Positions 1 to 8,804 of a stretch of DNA of 64,000 nt are shown here, in pieces. The DNA comes from Acinetobacter wuhouensis (lineage in GTDB: Bacteria > Pseudomonadota > Gammaproteobacteria > Pseudomonadales > Moraxellaceae): NCBI RefSeq assembly GCF_001696605.3, contig NZ_CP031716.1, positions 186,001-250,000 of the forward strand. Direction: 5' to 3'. Every line of letters begins with the position of its first letter. Position 1 is the first letter of the stretch. Under the pieces are notes generated by a model. The model saw only the letters and a list, made by a program, of their open reading frames with translations, was not told the origin of the DNA and searched no databases. Both the position numbers and the translations under genes were made by a program.

Positions 1-1661
1 CAGAAATTCCAGCTTTTGATGCATCGACAAAACGCATTTTTGTAGTCAATGCCAAAAAAGGTTTGGTCGATGTCTTGGATGCTACGAAACCTGAAGCGCC
101 CGTACATATCGGTGAACTCTCAGCACGGGATCAACTTGCTGATTCTGAAGTAAATTCTGTTGCAGTGAAAAACGGTATTGTTGCTTTAGCGGTTCAAGCA
201 AAAACCAAAACAGATAAAGGTATCGTGGCATTTTTTAGTGCCAAAGATTTGAAATTTATCAGCAAAGTAGAAGTTGGTGCATTGCCTGACATGCTCACGT
301 TCAGCCCAGATGCAAAGACGGTTTTGGTTGCGAATGAGGCTGAACCCAATAATGACTATAGTGTCGATCCAGAAGGTTCAATCAGCATTATTAATGTATC
401 AGACATCACCAAACCGACCGCAGTTGTTGCAGACTTTAAAGCGTGGAATGATAAAAAGGCAGCTTTGATTCAATCAGGTGTGCGAATTTTTGGACCAAAT
501 GCGACAGTTGCTCAAGATTTAGAGCCTGAATACATTACTATTAGTGATGATGGTAAGACTGCATGGGTAAGCTTACAAGAAAATAATGCGATTGCTAAAA
601 TTGATATTGGTGCAAAAAAAGTGACCGATATTTTTGCATTAGGCTATAAAGATCATGGCCTTGCAAATAATGCCTTGGATGTGAGTGATAAAGATAAGAA
701 AATCAATATCCAAGCATGGCAAGGTGTGCAGGGCATGTATCAGCCTGATGCAATTTCACATTATCAAGCCAATGGTTCAACGTATTTAGTCACAGCCAAT
801 GAAGGTGATTCACGTGAATGGTTGGCAGATGAAACTGCTTATTTTGCAGGAAATAGCAGTAAAGGCTATGTCGAAGCCATTCGCATGAAGCACTTATTTA
901 ACGTCAAAGGTTTTAATAGCAAGGGTGATTATCCTGCACATTTACAACAAATTGCCATCGGTGCAAAAGGTGCGAAACTGGATCCAACTGTATTTGCATA
1001 TTGTGGTGCGACAGCAACCGATCCAGCATTATGCCGTGATGATGCGCAACTTGGACGTTTAAATATTGCATGGAATATGGGGTATGAAACCAATGCAGAT
1101 GGTTCTCCTAAATTGGATGCCAATGGTTTACTGACGTATAACAAGCTTTATGCCTATGGTGCACGATCATTTAGCATTTGGGATGCGCAAGGAAAATTGG
1201 TCTGGGACTCTGGCAGTGAACTAGAACGTAAAGTTGCTGAATTATTCCCAAATTATTTTAACAGCGACCATGAAGCACCAGCTTTGGATGATCGTAGTGA
1301 TAATAAAGGACCTGAGCCTGAGGGAATCACCATTGGTAAAATTGGCAAAAAAACCTTTGTATTTATTGGTTTAGAGCGTCAAAGTGGCATCATGGTTTAT
1401 GATATTAGCAACCCTCAAAAACCGACGTTTATTCAATATTTTAATGACCGTACTTTTAAGCAAGATCAGGTCTATACCGATGCCAAAGGGCAACCAATTT
1501 TGGATAAAGATGGGAAGCAGCGCTTAATCGAAAAGAGTGATTTGGGTCCAGAAGGCTTAACTTTTGTTGCTGCCAAAGATTCGCCAAATGCGAAGCCCTT
1601 GCTGATTGTCGGAAATGAAGTTAGTGGTACAACAGCAGTCTATCAAGTGAATATTAGATAA
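1..1661 (+). CDS. choice-of-anchor I family beta-propeller protein (5' truncated by window edge)
   Basis: The reading frame is open from base 3 to the stop, so the true start lies outside the window; a TTG at 63 is internal. The 553 visible residues are rich in short beta-strand repeats of the kind seen in YVTN/phytase-like propellers. They include an SVDPEGSISIINV segment, a DLEPEYITISDDG repeat and a GPEPEGITIG repeat near the end, which match the choice-of-anchor I family. Members are usually exported or surface-bound and poorly characterised; some are annotated as alkaline-phosphatase-like. No C-terminal membrane anchor is seen here. The substrate is unknown. A terminator follows directly, so it ends its transcription unit. 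Confidence 0.8.
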   Translation, partial: EIPAFDASTKRIFVVNAKKGLVDVLDATKPEAPVHIGELSARDQLADSEVNSVAVKNGIVALAVQAKTKTDKGIVAFFSAKDLKFISKVEVGALPDMLTFSPDAKTVLVANEAEPNNDYSVDPEGSISIINVSDITKPTAVVADFKAWNDKKAALIQSGVRIFGPNATVAQDLEPEYITISDDGKTAWVSLQENNAIAKIDIGAKKVTDIFALGYKDHGLANNALDVSDKDKKINIQAWQGVQGMYQPDAISHYQANGSTYLVTANEGDSREWLADETAYFAGNSSKGYVEAIRMKHLFNVKGFNSKGDYPAHLQQIAIGAKGAKLDPTVFAYCGATATDPALCRDDAQLGRLNIAWNMGYETNADGSPKLDANGLLTYNKLYAYGARSFSIWDAQGKLVWDSGSELERKVAELFPNYFNSDHEAPALDDRSDNKGPEPEGITIGKIGKKTFVFIGLERQSGIMVYDISNPQKPTFIQYFNDRTFKQDQVYTDAKGQPILDKDGKQRLIEKSDLGPEGLTFVAAKDSPNAKPLLIVGNEVSGTTAVYQVNIR

Positions 1662-1719
1662 GTGGTTGAAGCAAAAAGATCTGTTTAAAGAATAATTTTT
1701 ATTCATTTATCAAATATTT

Positions 1720-1748
1720 AACAGGAGTCCAATGTGACTCCTGTTTTT
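1720..1748 (+). terminator. rho-independent terminator
   Basis: A 10-bp stem AACAGGAGTC/GACTCCTGTT with a 6-base loop is followed by a T run. It lies 60 bases after the choice-of-anchor I stop codon. Confidence 0.85.
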
Positions 1749-1864
1749 AATTTTACAGGATATGAATAATTAAACATGTTTAAAATATGAAAAGTGGAAT
1801 AATATCGCACACTTTATCTAATGAAAGACGGCTTTTTTATGTGTCTAAATAGAGGTTTGGCATC

Positions 1865-2830
1865 ATGAGCATTGATGTTTTAATGATCATTGGCTTCTGT
1901 CTAGCTGCTTATTCTATTGTGGGTAATGATGTTCCACAGACTTTAGGAACTTTTATTTCTTCCAATGCACATCGCCCTTGGTGGATGCTTTGGCTGTACA
2001 CCAGTACCATTTTAACAGTTGTCCTAATGTATGGTTGGTGGGTATCAGGCGTGGGTGACGCATCCTATGGTCGTCTAGAAACTATTCCATTTCCCAAAGA
2101 AGGAATGACTTGGTTATATGTGATCCCGCCACTGATTCTGCTGTTTTTGACACGCTATGGTATTCCTGTCAGTACCACGTTCTTAGTGCTCACGATTTTC
2201 TCTCCGAGTAGCTTGAGCGCAATGCTGACCAAGTCAATGATGGGTTACGCGGTTGCATTTATCGCAGCGATCATTATTTATCGTTTTGTGGTCAAAAAAG
2301 TCACGATTTATTTTAGTGAAACACGGCATCAGCCGACACCGAAAGCATGGATTGCCATCCAATGGGTGGCGACAGGTTTTTTATGGAGTCAGTGGCTGAT
2401 TCAAGATCTTGCTAATATCTTTGTTTATGTTCCTCGCGCCGTGCCTTTATGGTTTATGCTTTTTGCGATCAGCGTATTTGTGATTTTATTGGGTGTGGTT
2501 TTTTATCAGCGTGGTGGTGCGATTCAAAATATTATTGATACTAAAACTGGGGTGCAAGATGTCCGCTCAGCCACAATTATTGACTTCATGTACGCGACGA
2601 TTTTATTGGTATTTAAAGAGCTCAGTAATATTCCGATGAGTACCACTTGGGTGTTCTTAGGCTTATTGGCAGGGCGTGAATTTGCTATGGCGATGCATTT
2701 GAATGAAGTGAATAAATATCGAACTTCTCGTAATGTTAGTAAAGACGCGATGAAATTGATGTTCGGTTTAGCCGTCAGTATTCTGCTTGCAACAGCTTTA
2801 CCTTGGTTATATCAACTGATTTCGGGTTAA
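1865..2830 (+). CDS. PiT-like inorganic phosphate transporter family membrane protein
   Basis: The 321-residue protein is almost entirely hydrophobic, with about eight to ten membrane spans. Two halves carry the marks of PiT phosphate permeases: a GND motif at residues 20-22 with a related QDLANIF at about 180-186, and the paired GIPVSTT (99-105) and NIPMSTT (255-261) motifs. In PiT proteins the equivalent GANDVANA and PVSTTH motifs line the ion path. The protein is shorter than usual PiT carriers (about 400-500 residues), and the second motif of each pair is degenerate, so phosphate transport is an inference. The gene stands alone, with terminators on both sides. Confidence 0.6.
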   Translation: MSIDVLMIIGFCLAAYSIVGNDVPQTLGTFISSNAHRPWWMLWLYTSTILTVVLMYGWWVSGVGDASYGRLETIPFPKEGMTWLYVIPPLILLFLTRYGIPVSTTFLVLTIFSPSSLSAMLTKSMMGYAVAFIAAIIIYRFVVKKVTIYFSETRHQPTPKAWIAIQWVATGFLWSQWLIQDLANIFVYVPRAVPLWFMLFAISVFVILLGVVFYQRGGAIQNIIDTKTGVQDVRSATIIDFMYATILLVFKELSNIPMSTTWVFLGLLAGREFAMAMHLNEVNKYRTSRNVSKDAMKLMFGLAVSILLATALPWLYQLISG

Positions 2831-2841
2831 TTATTTTCATG

Positions 2842-2877
2842 AAATATCATCAAAAAGGGTTTGGTGATATTTTATTT
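2842..2877 (+). terminator. rho-independent terminator
   Basis: A stem AAATATCATCAAA/TTTGGTGATATTT (one G-T pair) with a 5-base loop is followed by TTATTTT, just after the PiT-like gene. Confidence 0.75.
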
Positions 2878-2977
2878 TGACAACGTTAAAGTCATTATTT
2901 AAGAATTAAAAAGTTAAATTTATATGCTAATTTTAGCTTCATCCACATAATGCAAAAATGATAAAGGTGAGCGGAGT

Positions 2978-3331
2978 ATGATTGGCAATATACTAATCGG
3001 ATTCATAGCAGTGCTACACATTTACTTCTTGGTTCTAGAGATGTTTCTGTGGGACAAACCGATGGGAATGAAAGCTTTTGGTAATAGTTTGGAAAAAGCC
3101 AAATTGACCAAAGTCTTGGCACAAAACCAAGGTTTATATAATGGTTTTCTAGCAGCAGGTTTAATTTGGTCTTTGTGTGCATCTGCACCGTTTGCTATTC
3201 AATTGGCGAATTTCTTTTTAGGCTGTGTATTGGTCGCTGGGATTTATGGTGCTGTGACAGCCAGTAAAAAGATTTTATATATTCAGGCATTACCTGCTTT
3301 GGTTGCCTTATTGGTTGTGAATTTATTGTAA
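2978..3331 (+). CDS. DUF1304 family small membrane protein
   Basis: This 117-residue protein has four predicted membrane spans. The N-terminal HIYFLVLEMFLW segment and the following QNQGLYNGFLAAGLIW segment are hallmarks of the DUF1304 (YqjF-like) family. Function is unknown in the family. The ATG is preceded by GGTGAGCGGAG, a reasonable ribosome binding site. It runs convergently into tenA, with a shared hairpin between. Confidence 0.85.
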   Translation: MIGNILIGFIAVLHIYFLVLEMFLWDKPMGMKAFGNSLEKAKLTKVLAQNQGLYNGFLAAGLIWSLCASAPFAIQLANFFLGCVLVAGIYGAVTASKKILYIQALPALVALLVVNLL

Positions 3332-3349
3332 TTCTTACATTTTACTTAC

Positions 3350-3385
3350 CCTCTCAATCTTCTGTTTGATAAGAAGATTGAGAGG
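3350..3385. terminator. bidirectional hairpin between convergent genes
   Basis: A perfect 14-bp inverted repeat CCTCTCAATCTTCT/AGAAGATTGAGAGG with an 8-base loop lies between the DUF1304 and tenA stops. T runs are short on both sides, so it may act as a terminator for both genes. Confidence 0.6.
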
Positions 3386-3392
3386 ATTTAGA

Positions 3393-4064
3393 TTATTGAT
3401 CTAAACCTAACCATTGTCTTTGGTTATACGCACCATCCCAGAATAACCATTCCAGTTCAGCACCTTTGGTATAAGCCTTGTGCATTTTCTCAATCGTGTC
3501 TGCATCACAACGTTCCGCGATACGATCAATCGTCGCTAAAACATTTTTCACCGCTTCATTAAATTCTTCACCTGAGTAGGTATCGACCCATGCTTGGTAA
3601 GGATTATTGGCAACTGATTTGCTGACAATATCTTTGCCCACTTCTGCATAAATCCAAAAACATGGAAGCAATGAAGCCAGTACCACAGGGTAACTTTCAG
3701 ACCATGCTGTTGCAGTTAAAAATGACGTGTAATGATGGCATGCCAAAGTTAAAGGCGTATTTTCAAAATCATCTTTACTGATGCCAAAATCTTTCATGAA
3801 ACCATCATGTAGACTACGTTCAACCACAATGGCTTCTTTAGCACCTTGGGTGAATTGAATAATATCATCCGCTTCAAAGGCTTTTGCGCCACAGACGGCT
3901 AAAGCACGTCCATAAGCCACCAAATAATGTGCATCTTGAATCACGTAGTGACAAAAAGCTTCTTTGCTTAATGAACCATTGGCAAGTTCCTGATTAAATG
4001 GTAGGGCGAGGGTTTTTTGGTATAAGGCAAGATTACGTTGCCAAACGTCTTGAGAAAAAGACAT
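3393..4064 (-). CDS. tenA: thiaminase II / aminopyrimidine aminohydrolase TenA
   Basis: TenA hydrolyses 4-amino-5-aminomethyl-2-methylpyrimidine, or thiamin itself, for thiamin salvage in the cytoplasm. The 223-residue length is typical. The catalytic set known from Bacillus subtilis TenA is present at the same residue numbers: Asp44, Tyr47, Tyr112, Cys135 (in LLPCFWIY), Tyr139, Tyr163 and Glu205 (GAELEW). It therefore looks like an active class with the nucleophilic Cys. No thiamin-pyrophosphate riboswitch was recognised upstream, and no other thi gene is adjacent. The Shine-Dalgarno sequence is weak. Confidence 0.92.
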   Translation of the reverse strand: MSFSQDVWQRNLALYQKTLALPFNQELANGSLSKEAFCHYVIQDAHYLVAYGRALAVCGAKAFEADDIIQFTQGAKEAIVVERSLHDGFMKDFGISKDDFENTPLTLACHHYTSFLTATAWSESYPVVLASLLPCFWIYAEVGKDIVSKSVANNPYQAWVDTYSGEEFNEAVKNVLATIDRIAERCDADTIEKMHKAYTKGAELEWLFWDGAYNQRQWLGLDQ

Positions 4065-4284
4065 AGAAGAGATCCAATCACAATAAAATTCTGTCGTGAA
4101 GAGAATATAGCAATAGATTGAGGCACAAGATATGAAAAGAAATTTGGATAAAAATGATAATTCAAAAAATCATACGAAGTGTTTTGGAAAAGTGTGAAAA
4201 AGTCGTCATAATGAGCGCATTAAAAACTCAATTTTTATTTCAGTTTGATCGATTTAAACAACTATTTTCCGTAGGTTAATTCTC

Positions 4285-5370
4285 ATGATGAAACATTTTG
4301 GTTTCTCAATCATATTTTCAATCATATGCTTAGGGCTTGCCGCATATTGGGGCTTTGCACATCATCCTGAAGCAGGTATCCAAGCGATGATTACAGCGCT
4401 TACCATTACAGCGATTCTCGCAGTCATGGAAGTGTCTTTATCTTTTGACAATGCTGTTGTGAATGCATCTGTACTACGTAACTGGGATCATTTTTGGAAA
4501 ATGATCTTTTTAACAGTGGGTATTCTTATCGCTGTTTTTGGTATGCGTTTGGTTTTCCCTGTCGTGATCGTGGCTGTAACAGCAGACATGGGCATGATGG
4601 ACGTTGTGCGCATGGCATTGAATAATCCAATTGAATATTCAGCCAAGTTAATGGCACACCATGCTGAAATCGCCGCTTTCGGTGGTTCATTCTTACTATT
4701 GGTATTCTTAAACTTCTTCTTGGATGAAGGTAAAGATACGCACTGGTTTAGATGGTTGGAAAAGCGTTTGGCAAATCTTGCAAACGTTCCTGCAATGTCA
4801 GTCTTCCTTGCTTTGATTGGATTGTTGATCATGGCTGCAAATATTGCAGAAGAAAGCCGTTTGGTTGTCGTGATGGCAGGAATCTGGGGCATCGTGGTCT
4901 ATGTAGGTGTACAAGTACTGAGTCACATGTTGGGTGGTGAGCCTGAGGTGGATGAAAATGGTAATGCAGTCGGGCATGATGCCAATGGCGCACCGACAGG
5001 TATTATTAAAGCGGGTATTGGTGGTTTTATTTACCTCGAAGTGCTCGATGCATCATTTAGTTTTGATGGGGTAATTGGTGCTTTTGCGATTACTTCCGAT
5101 GTTGTGATCATCATGCTGGGTTTAGCGATTGGTGCGATGTTTGTTCGTTCGATGACGATTTATCTTGTCGATAAAGGTACATTGGATGCTTATATCTATC
5201 TAGAACATGGTGCGCATTATGCGATTGGTGCTTTGGCATTTATCATGCTTGCAAGTGGTACTGGTCTACATGTACCAGAAGTTGTGACAGGTTTGATCGG
5301 TGTGGCATTTATTGTTTGGGCAGTGATTGCTTCGATTCAATATAACAAACGCATTGAACAGAAAGGCTAG
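4285..5370 (+). CDS. DUF475 / TerC-like integral membrane protein
   Basis: This 361-residue polytopic protein carries EVSLSFDNAVVNA at residues 49-61 and a mirror motif, LDASFSFDGVIGA, at about 254-266. The paired acidic motifs in membrane segments define the TerC/DUF475 family, which is linked to metal-ion (often manganese) export or metalation of exported proteins. A direct substrate cannot be read from sequence. Two ATG codons occur in tandem at 4285 and 4288 with a weak ribosome binding site. I looked for, and did not see, a yybP-ykoY manganese riboswitch in the 220-base upstream gap. The gene is monocistronic, with a terminator after it. Confidence 0.88.
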   Translation: MMKHFGFSIIFSIICLGLAAYWGFAHHPEAGIQAMITALTITAILAVMEVSLSFDNAVVNASVLRNWDHFWKMIFLTVGILIAVFGMRLVFPVVIVAVTADMGMMDVVRMALNNPIEYSAKLMAHHAEIAAFGGSFLLLVFLNFFLDEGKDTHWFRWLEKRLANLANVPAMSVFLALIGLLIMAANIAEESRLVVVMAGIWGIVVYVGVQVLSHMLGGEPEVDENGNAVGHDANGAPTGIIKAGIGGFIYLEVLDASFSFDGVIGAFAITSDVVIIMLGLAIGAMFVRSMTIYLVDKGTLDAYIYLEHGAHYAIGALAFIMLASGTGLHVPEVVTGLIGVAFIVWAVIASIQYNKRIEQKG

Positions 5371-5433
5371 GATTAGCACGATTATTTTTCAGAAATAGGA
5401 TTCATCCATTTTTAAGAAAAATGATTACAATAG

Positions 5434-5459
5434 AGAGCACTTTGAAAGTGCTCTTTTTT
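5434..5459 (+). terminator. rho-independent terminator
   Basis: A stem AGAGCACTTT/AAAGTGCTCT is followed by TTTTTTA, after the DUF475 gene. Confidence 0.85.
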
Positions 5460-5542
5460 ATGCTCAATGTTTTCACAAAGTTGCCACAATATGCGATGAT
5501 GTGGCTAAAGATTAGCTCGCCAGTTTTGATAAGCCAGTAGAT

Positions 5543-6907
5543 ATGATGAATCCTTTAGAACGCCGCTCGACCTTTGCTTTAAGTAGTATTTTTGCTTTAC
5601 GCATGTTGGGGTTGTTCATGATTATTCCTGTCTTTGCTGTAGCAGGGCAGTCGTATCAATATGCTACACCTGCCTTAATCGGTTTGGCTGTTGGTGTTTA
5701 TGGTTTAAGCCAAGCCATTTTGCAAATTCCATTTAGTCTTTGGGCAGACCGTTTTAGCCGTAAACCGCTGATCGTCTTTGGCTTAGTGCTATTTGCTTTA
5801 GGTGGTGCAATCGCGGCAATGTCGGAAACCATTTATGGTGTCATCATTGGTCGTGCAATTGCAGGGGCAGGGGCTGTATCCGCAGTGGTGATGGCGCTTC
5901 TCGCTGATGTCACCCGTGAAGAAAACCGAACCAAAGCCATGGCAGTCATGGGCATGAGTATTGGTTTATCTTTTACGGTTGCTTTTAGCTTAGGACCTTG
6001 GCTCACCAGTTTAGTAGGCATCTCAGGATTATTCTGGGTAACGACCATCATGGGCTTATTGGCGATTGTAAGCTTATTCCTCGTGCCGAAAACCACACGT
6101 CACCATAAGAATTTTAATCAAGGTTATCTCAACCAACTCAAGCAAGTCTTGAAAATGGGGGATCTAAATCGTCTGCATGTGTCGGTATTTTCATTGCATT
6201 TATTGCTGACTGCGATGTTTGTCTATGTCCCATCACAATTGATTAATTTTGCAGGTATTCCACTATCAAAACACGGTATTGTGTATTTGCCCTTATTAGT
6301 GATCAGTCTGTTTTTTGCATTCCCAAGTATTATTCTTGCTGAAAAATATCGCAAAATGCGCAGTATTTTCCTGACTGCGATTGCAGGAATCATTGTCGGT
6401 TTAATCATTTTAATTTTTGGTTATGAATCTAAATATATCTTATTGTTAGGATTAGGTTTATTTTTCATTGCCTTTAACGTGATGGAAGCATTATTGCCAT
6501 CTTGGTTGTCTAAAGCTGCACCGATTCAATCCAAGGCAACAGCAATGGGTGTCAATGCAAGTGCTCAATTCTTAGGTGCTTTTTTCGGTGGAACACTCGG
6601 TGGGCAATTAATTTTGCTTAATAATACAACAATGGGTTGGAGTGTTTTATCAGCAATTGCTATAATTTGGCTGCTCATTAGTTTTGGGCTGGCTCAACCA
6701 CGATATTTAACATCAATCGTGTTGCGATTACCTGAGGATAAACAAACCGATGATTGGACTTCTCAGTTATTAGCAATTCGTGGTATTGAAGAGGTCGTGG
6801 TCATGTCTGAACAGCAAGTGGCTTATATAAAGGTTGATAAACAGCAAATAGATGATGCTGGGCGACAACATTTAACGCACTTGTTCGGGAAAGAGGTAGC
6901 CATTTAA
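5543..6907 (+). CDS. yajR: YajR-type MFS transporter with C-terminal YAM-like domain
   Basis: This 454-residue major facilitator protein has twelve membrane spans over about residues 15-390. The N-terminus (ERRSTF..SSIFALRMLGLF) and the loop WADRFSRKP, the conserved MFS motif between helices 2 and 3, closely match Escherichia coli YajR. The soluble tail at about 395-454 (LLAIRGIEEVVVMSEQQ) fits the ferredoxin-like YAM domain of YajR. The exported substrate is not known. It lies 51 bases upstream of ssb on the same strand with no terminator between, so the two may be co-transcribed. Confidence 0.85.
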   Translation: MMNPLERRSTFALSSIFALRMLGLFMIIPVFAVAGQSYQYATPALIGLAVGVYGLSQAILQIPFSLWADRFSRKPLIVFGLVLFALGGAIAAMSETIYGVIIGRAIAGAGAVSAVVMALLADVTREENRTKAMAVMGMSIGLSFTVAFSLGPWLTSLVGISGLFWVTTIMGLLAIVSLFLVPKTTRHHKNFNQGYLNQLKQVLKMGDLNRLHVSVFSLHLLLTAMFVYVPSQLINFAGIPLSKHGIVYLPLLVISLFFAFPSIILAEKYRKMRSIFLTAIAGIIVGLIILIFGYESKYILLLGLGLFFIAFNVMEALLPSWLSKAAPIQSKATAMGVNASAQFLGAFFGGTLGGQLILLNNTTMGWSVLSAIAIIWLLISFGLAQPRYLTSIVLRLPEDKQTDDWTSQLLAIRGIEEVVVMSEQQVAYIKVDKQQIDDAGRQHLTHLFGKEVAI

Positions 6908-6958
6908 ACATAACTCTTATAAAGTAAAACATAGAATCGAATAGGAAGATAACGTCTA

Positions 6959-7534
6959 ATGCGTGGTGTAAATAAAGTTATTTTAGTTGGTACTTTAGGT
7001 CGTGATCCTGAAACTAAAACTTTCCCGAATGGGGGCTCTCTCACTCAATTTTCAATTGCAACAAGTGAATCTTGGACAGATAAAAATACGGGCGAAAGAA
7101 AAGAACAAACAGAATGGCACCGTATTGTGTTACACAACCGTTTAGGTGAAATTGCACAGCAATATCTACGTAAAGGCTCGAAAGTGTATATCGAAGGTTC
7201 TTTACGTACTCGCCAATGGACTGACCAAAATGGTCAAGAGCGTTACACCACAGAAATTCGTGGTGAACAAATGCAAATGTTAGACTCGAACCGTCAGCAA
7301 GGTGGCGAGGGTGGTGAAAACGGTGGTTATAACCAACCGCGTTTCAACAACAATAATCAAGGCAACCAAGGCGGTTATGGCAATCAGGGTGGAAACCAAG
7401 GTGGCTATGGAAATAACAACCAAGGTGGTTATGGCAATGCTGGAAACAATGTCAATCAAGGTTTCCAATCGCCTAAACCAGCGCCTGCTCCAGCGGCAGC
7501 ACCAGCAGATTTAGATGATGACCTTCCCTTTTAA
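6959..7534 (+). CDS. ssb: single-stranded DNA-binding protein
   Basis: Ssb coats single-stranded DNA in replication, repair and recombination. The 191-residue protein has an OB fold at residues 1-110 starting [19 protein letters not shown] low-complexity linker rich in Gly, Asn and Gln covers about 115-170, followed by an Ala/Pro stretch. The acidic tip DLDDDLPF binds partner proteins. The linker is built of GGYGN/NQGG repeats. ATG at 6959 has AGGAAG about 11 bases upstream. A terminator follows. Confidence 0.97.
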   Translation: MRGVNKVILVGTLGRDPETKTFPNGGSLTQFSIATSESWTDKNTGERKEQTEWHRIVLHNRLGEIAQQYLRKGSKVYIEGSLRTRQWTDQNGQERYTTEIRGEQMQMLDSNRQQGGEGGENGGYNQPRFNNNNQGNQGGYGNQGGNQGGYGNNNQGGYGNAGNNVNQGFQSPKPAPAPAAAPADLDDDLPF

Positions 7535-7562
7535 TTTGAATTAAAACGGTAGATCGTCATCC

Positions 7563-7594
7563 AAAACCCTTTGTGAACGCAGAGGGTTTTTTTA
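7563..7594 (+). terminator. rho-independent terminator after ssb
   Basis: An AAAACCCTTTG/CAGAGGGTTTT stem (one wobble) with a 6-base loop ends in a run of seven or more T. Confidence 0.85.
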
Positions 7595-7682
7595 TTGGTT
7601 CAATTAACCAAAAGAAAAACAAGCGGTTACTCAAGATTTAGTATATAACGAATAAATAAAAATATTTTAATGGGGATAAGTC

Positions 7683-8132
7683 ATGTTGAAGCAAGCTATG
7701 GGCGTTGTACTATTGTGTGTTTCTGCCTATGCAACAGCTGAGCCGAAAACGAAGCAACAGGCACAGACACCGAAAAAATCATCACCGTGGGTGCTGATTC
7801 ATCAGGGTGAATATGGCAAAACATTGATACAACGCTTTATTGGAAATGAAGCTATTTCAGCTGAATACCCGCAAGTAAAAAGGTTTGCTTATAAATATGT
7901 TTATACCTATGGTGTACCCTCTTTGAAAATTGAACCCAAAGGTTATATTCAAGCTATACATTTAATCAATTGTGCTGAGCAGACCCGTGCTTATGAGATG
8001 AGTCAGCGCTTTAAGCCAAATGGTATTGCCATTGATCAAGATGGAACTATGCCTGTTTATTTTGAGCCGATGAATTTAGAAACTCCAGAAGACAAGGCAC
8101 TGTATCAATACATCTGTGAAGCAAAATATTAA
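7683..8132 (+). CDS. hypothetical exported protein
   Basis: I do not recognise this 149-residue protein. It starts with a clear signal peptide (MLKQAMGVVLLCVSAYATA, probable cleavage after ATA), followed by a short Lys/Gln/Pro linker. The remaining roughly 115 residues are compact and mildly basic, with two cysteines (LINCAEQT and YICEAKY) that could form a disulphide in the periplasm. The start codon is supported by GGGGATAAG just upstream. It lies alone between the ssb terminator and a convergent hairpin. Confidence 0.7.
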   Translation: MLKQAMGVVLLCVSAYATAEPKTKQQAQTPKKSSPWVLIHQGEYGKTLIQRFIGNEAISAEYPQVKRFAYKYVYTYGVPSLKIEPKGYIQAIHLINCAEQTRAYEMSQRFKPNGIAIDQDGTMPVYFEPMNLETPEDKALYQYICEAKY

Positions 8133-8148
8133 ATCATTTTATGATGAG

Positions 8149-8173
8149 TGCGCATACATGATGCGTATGCGCA
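8149..8173. terminator. hairpin between convergent genes
   Basis: A 9-bp perfect inverted repeat TGCGCATAC/GTATGCGCA with a 7-base loop separates two convergent genes. There is no long T run, so terminator activity is uncertain. Confidence 0.45.
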
Positions 8174-8198
8174 TCTGTTTTATTGTGCTAATTATTTC

Positions 8199-8669
8199 CT
8201 ATTTTTTGGGTTTCGCTGACACCCACATCGTGATCACCGCTCTGAACACGGTTTCATTGGCTGTATCTTTGACATCAACATTGACCAAATAATCACTGCC
8301 TTCCGACCATTGAAAATCAGCATTTACAGGCGTGGCAATCGCCACCAAATCAGTTTCTGCTTTCTTTAAATATTCCACGGTCATGCCTTTTGGAATCCAA
8401 CGATGCGATGATGGCACGGTTGCATCGGTCATGGTTCCACCTGCAAGCTCTGCCATATTACACATTGCAATCGCATGCACTGTTCCAATGTGATTCAGCA
8501 CAGCGCGGTGTTTTTTGATTTTAATTTCACAATAATTTTCTTTCAGTTGCTCAAAGACAGGCGAAATACTGTTGAAGTATGGCGCTTTAAAACAAATTAA
8601 TTTTGAAAATGTCCATTTTCCTGCGGGTTTATTTTTAAAACTGTTCCATAATTTTAGTGCTTGGCTCAT
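8199..8669 (-). CDS. DUF4442 hotdog-fold protein (thioesterase-like)
   Basis: The 156-residue protein resembles DUF4442 proteins, a hotdog-fold group related to acyl-CoA thioesterases (LNHIGTVHAIAMCNMAELAG core). I chose the ATG at 8669 over an ATG 22 codons upstream because GGAAAG sits 5 bases before it and because upstream residues would run through the palindromic operator. It is transcribed away from a TetR gene, with the shared promoter region carrying two palindromes, so it is the likely target of that repressor. A role in acyl-CoA or fatty-acid metabolism is inferred. Confidence 0.75.
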   Translation of the reverse strand: MSQALKLWNSFKNKPAGKWTFSKLICFKAPYFNSISPVFEQLKENYCEIKIKKHRAVLNHIGTVHAIAMCNMAELAGGTMTDATVPSSHRWIPKGMTVEYLKKAETDLVAIATPVNADFQWSEGSDYLVNVDVKDTANETVFRAVITMWVSAKPKK

Positions 8670-8693
8670 TGTTCTTTCCTGTTTGAATAAATC

Positions 8694-8725
8694 AGAATAT
8701 AATTCTAATACAGAATAATATTCTG
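8694..8725. promoter_or_regulatory. probable TetR operator pair
   Basis: Two palindromes lie in the divergent promoter: AGAATATAATTCT (8694-8706) and CAGAATAATATTCTG (8711-8725, perfect 7-bp arms around one base). Both carry AGAAT/ATTCT half-sites, and their starts are 17 bases apart. They sit between the DUF4442 gene and a tetR gene, the usual arrangement for a TetR autoregulated switch. Confidence 0.6.
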
Positions 8726-8804
8726 TTAATGGCAAAAGAATGATGTTCTTTGTACTTGAGAGTCAATCGAAGGCATTTATGGATGAAAATACACGGGTTG
8801 AATC

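Noticed and set aside
4065..4284. Manganese (yybP-ykoY) riboswitch upstream of the DUF475/TerC gene
   Set aside because: The conserved paired elements of that riboswitch are not present.
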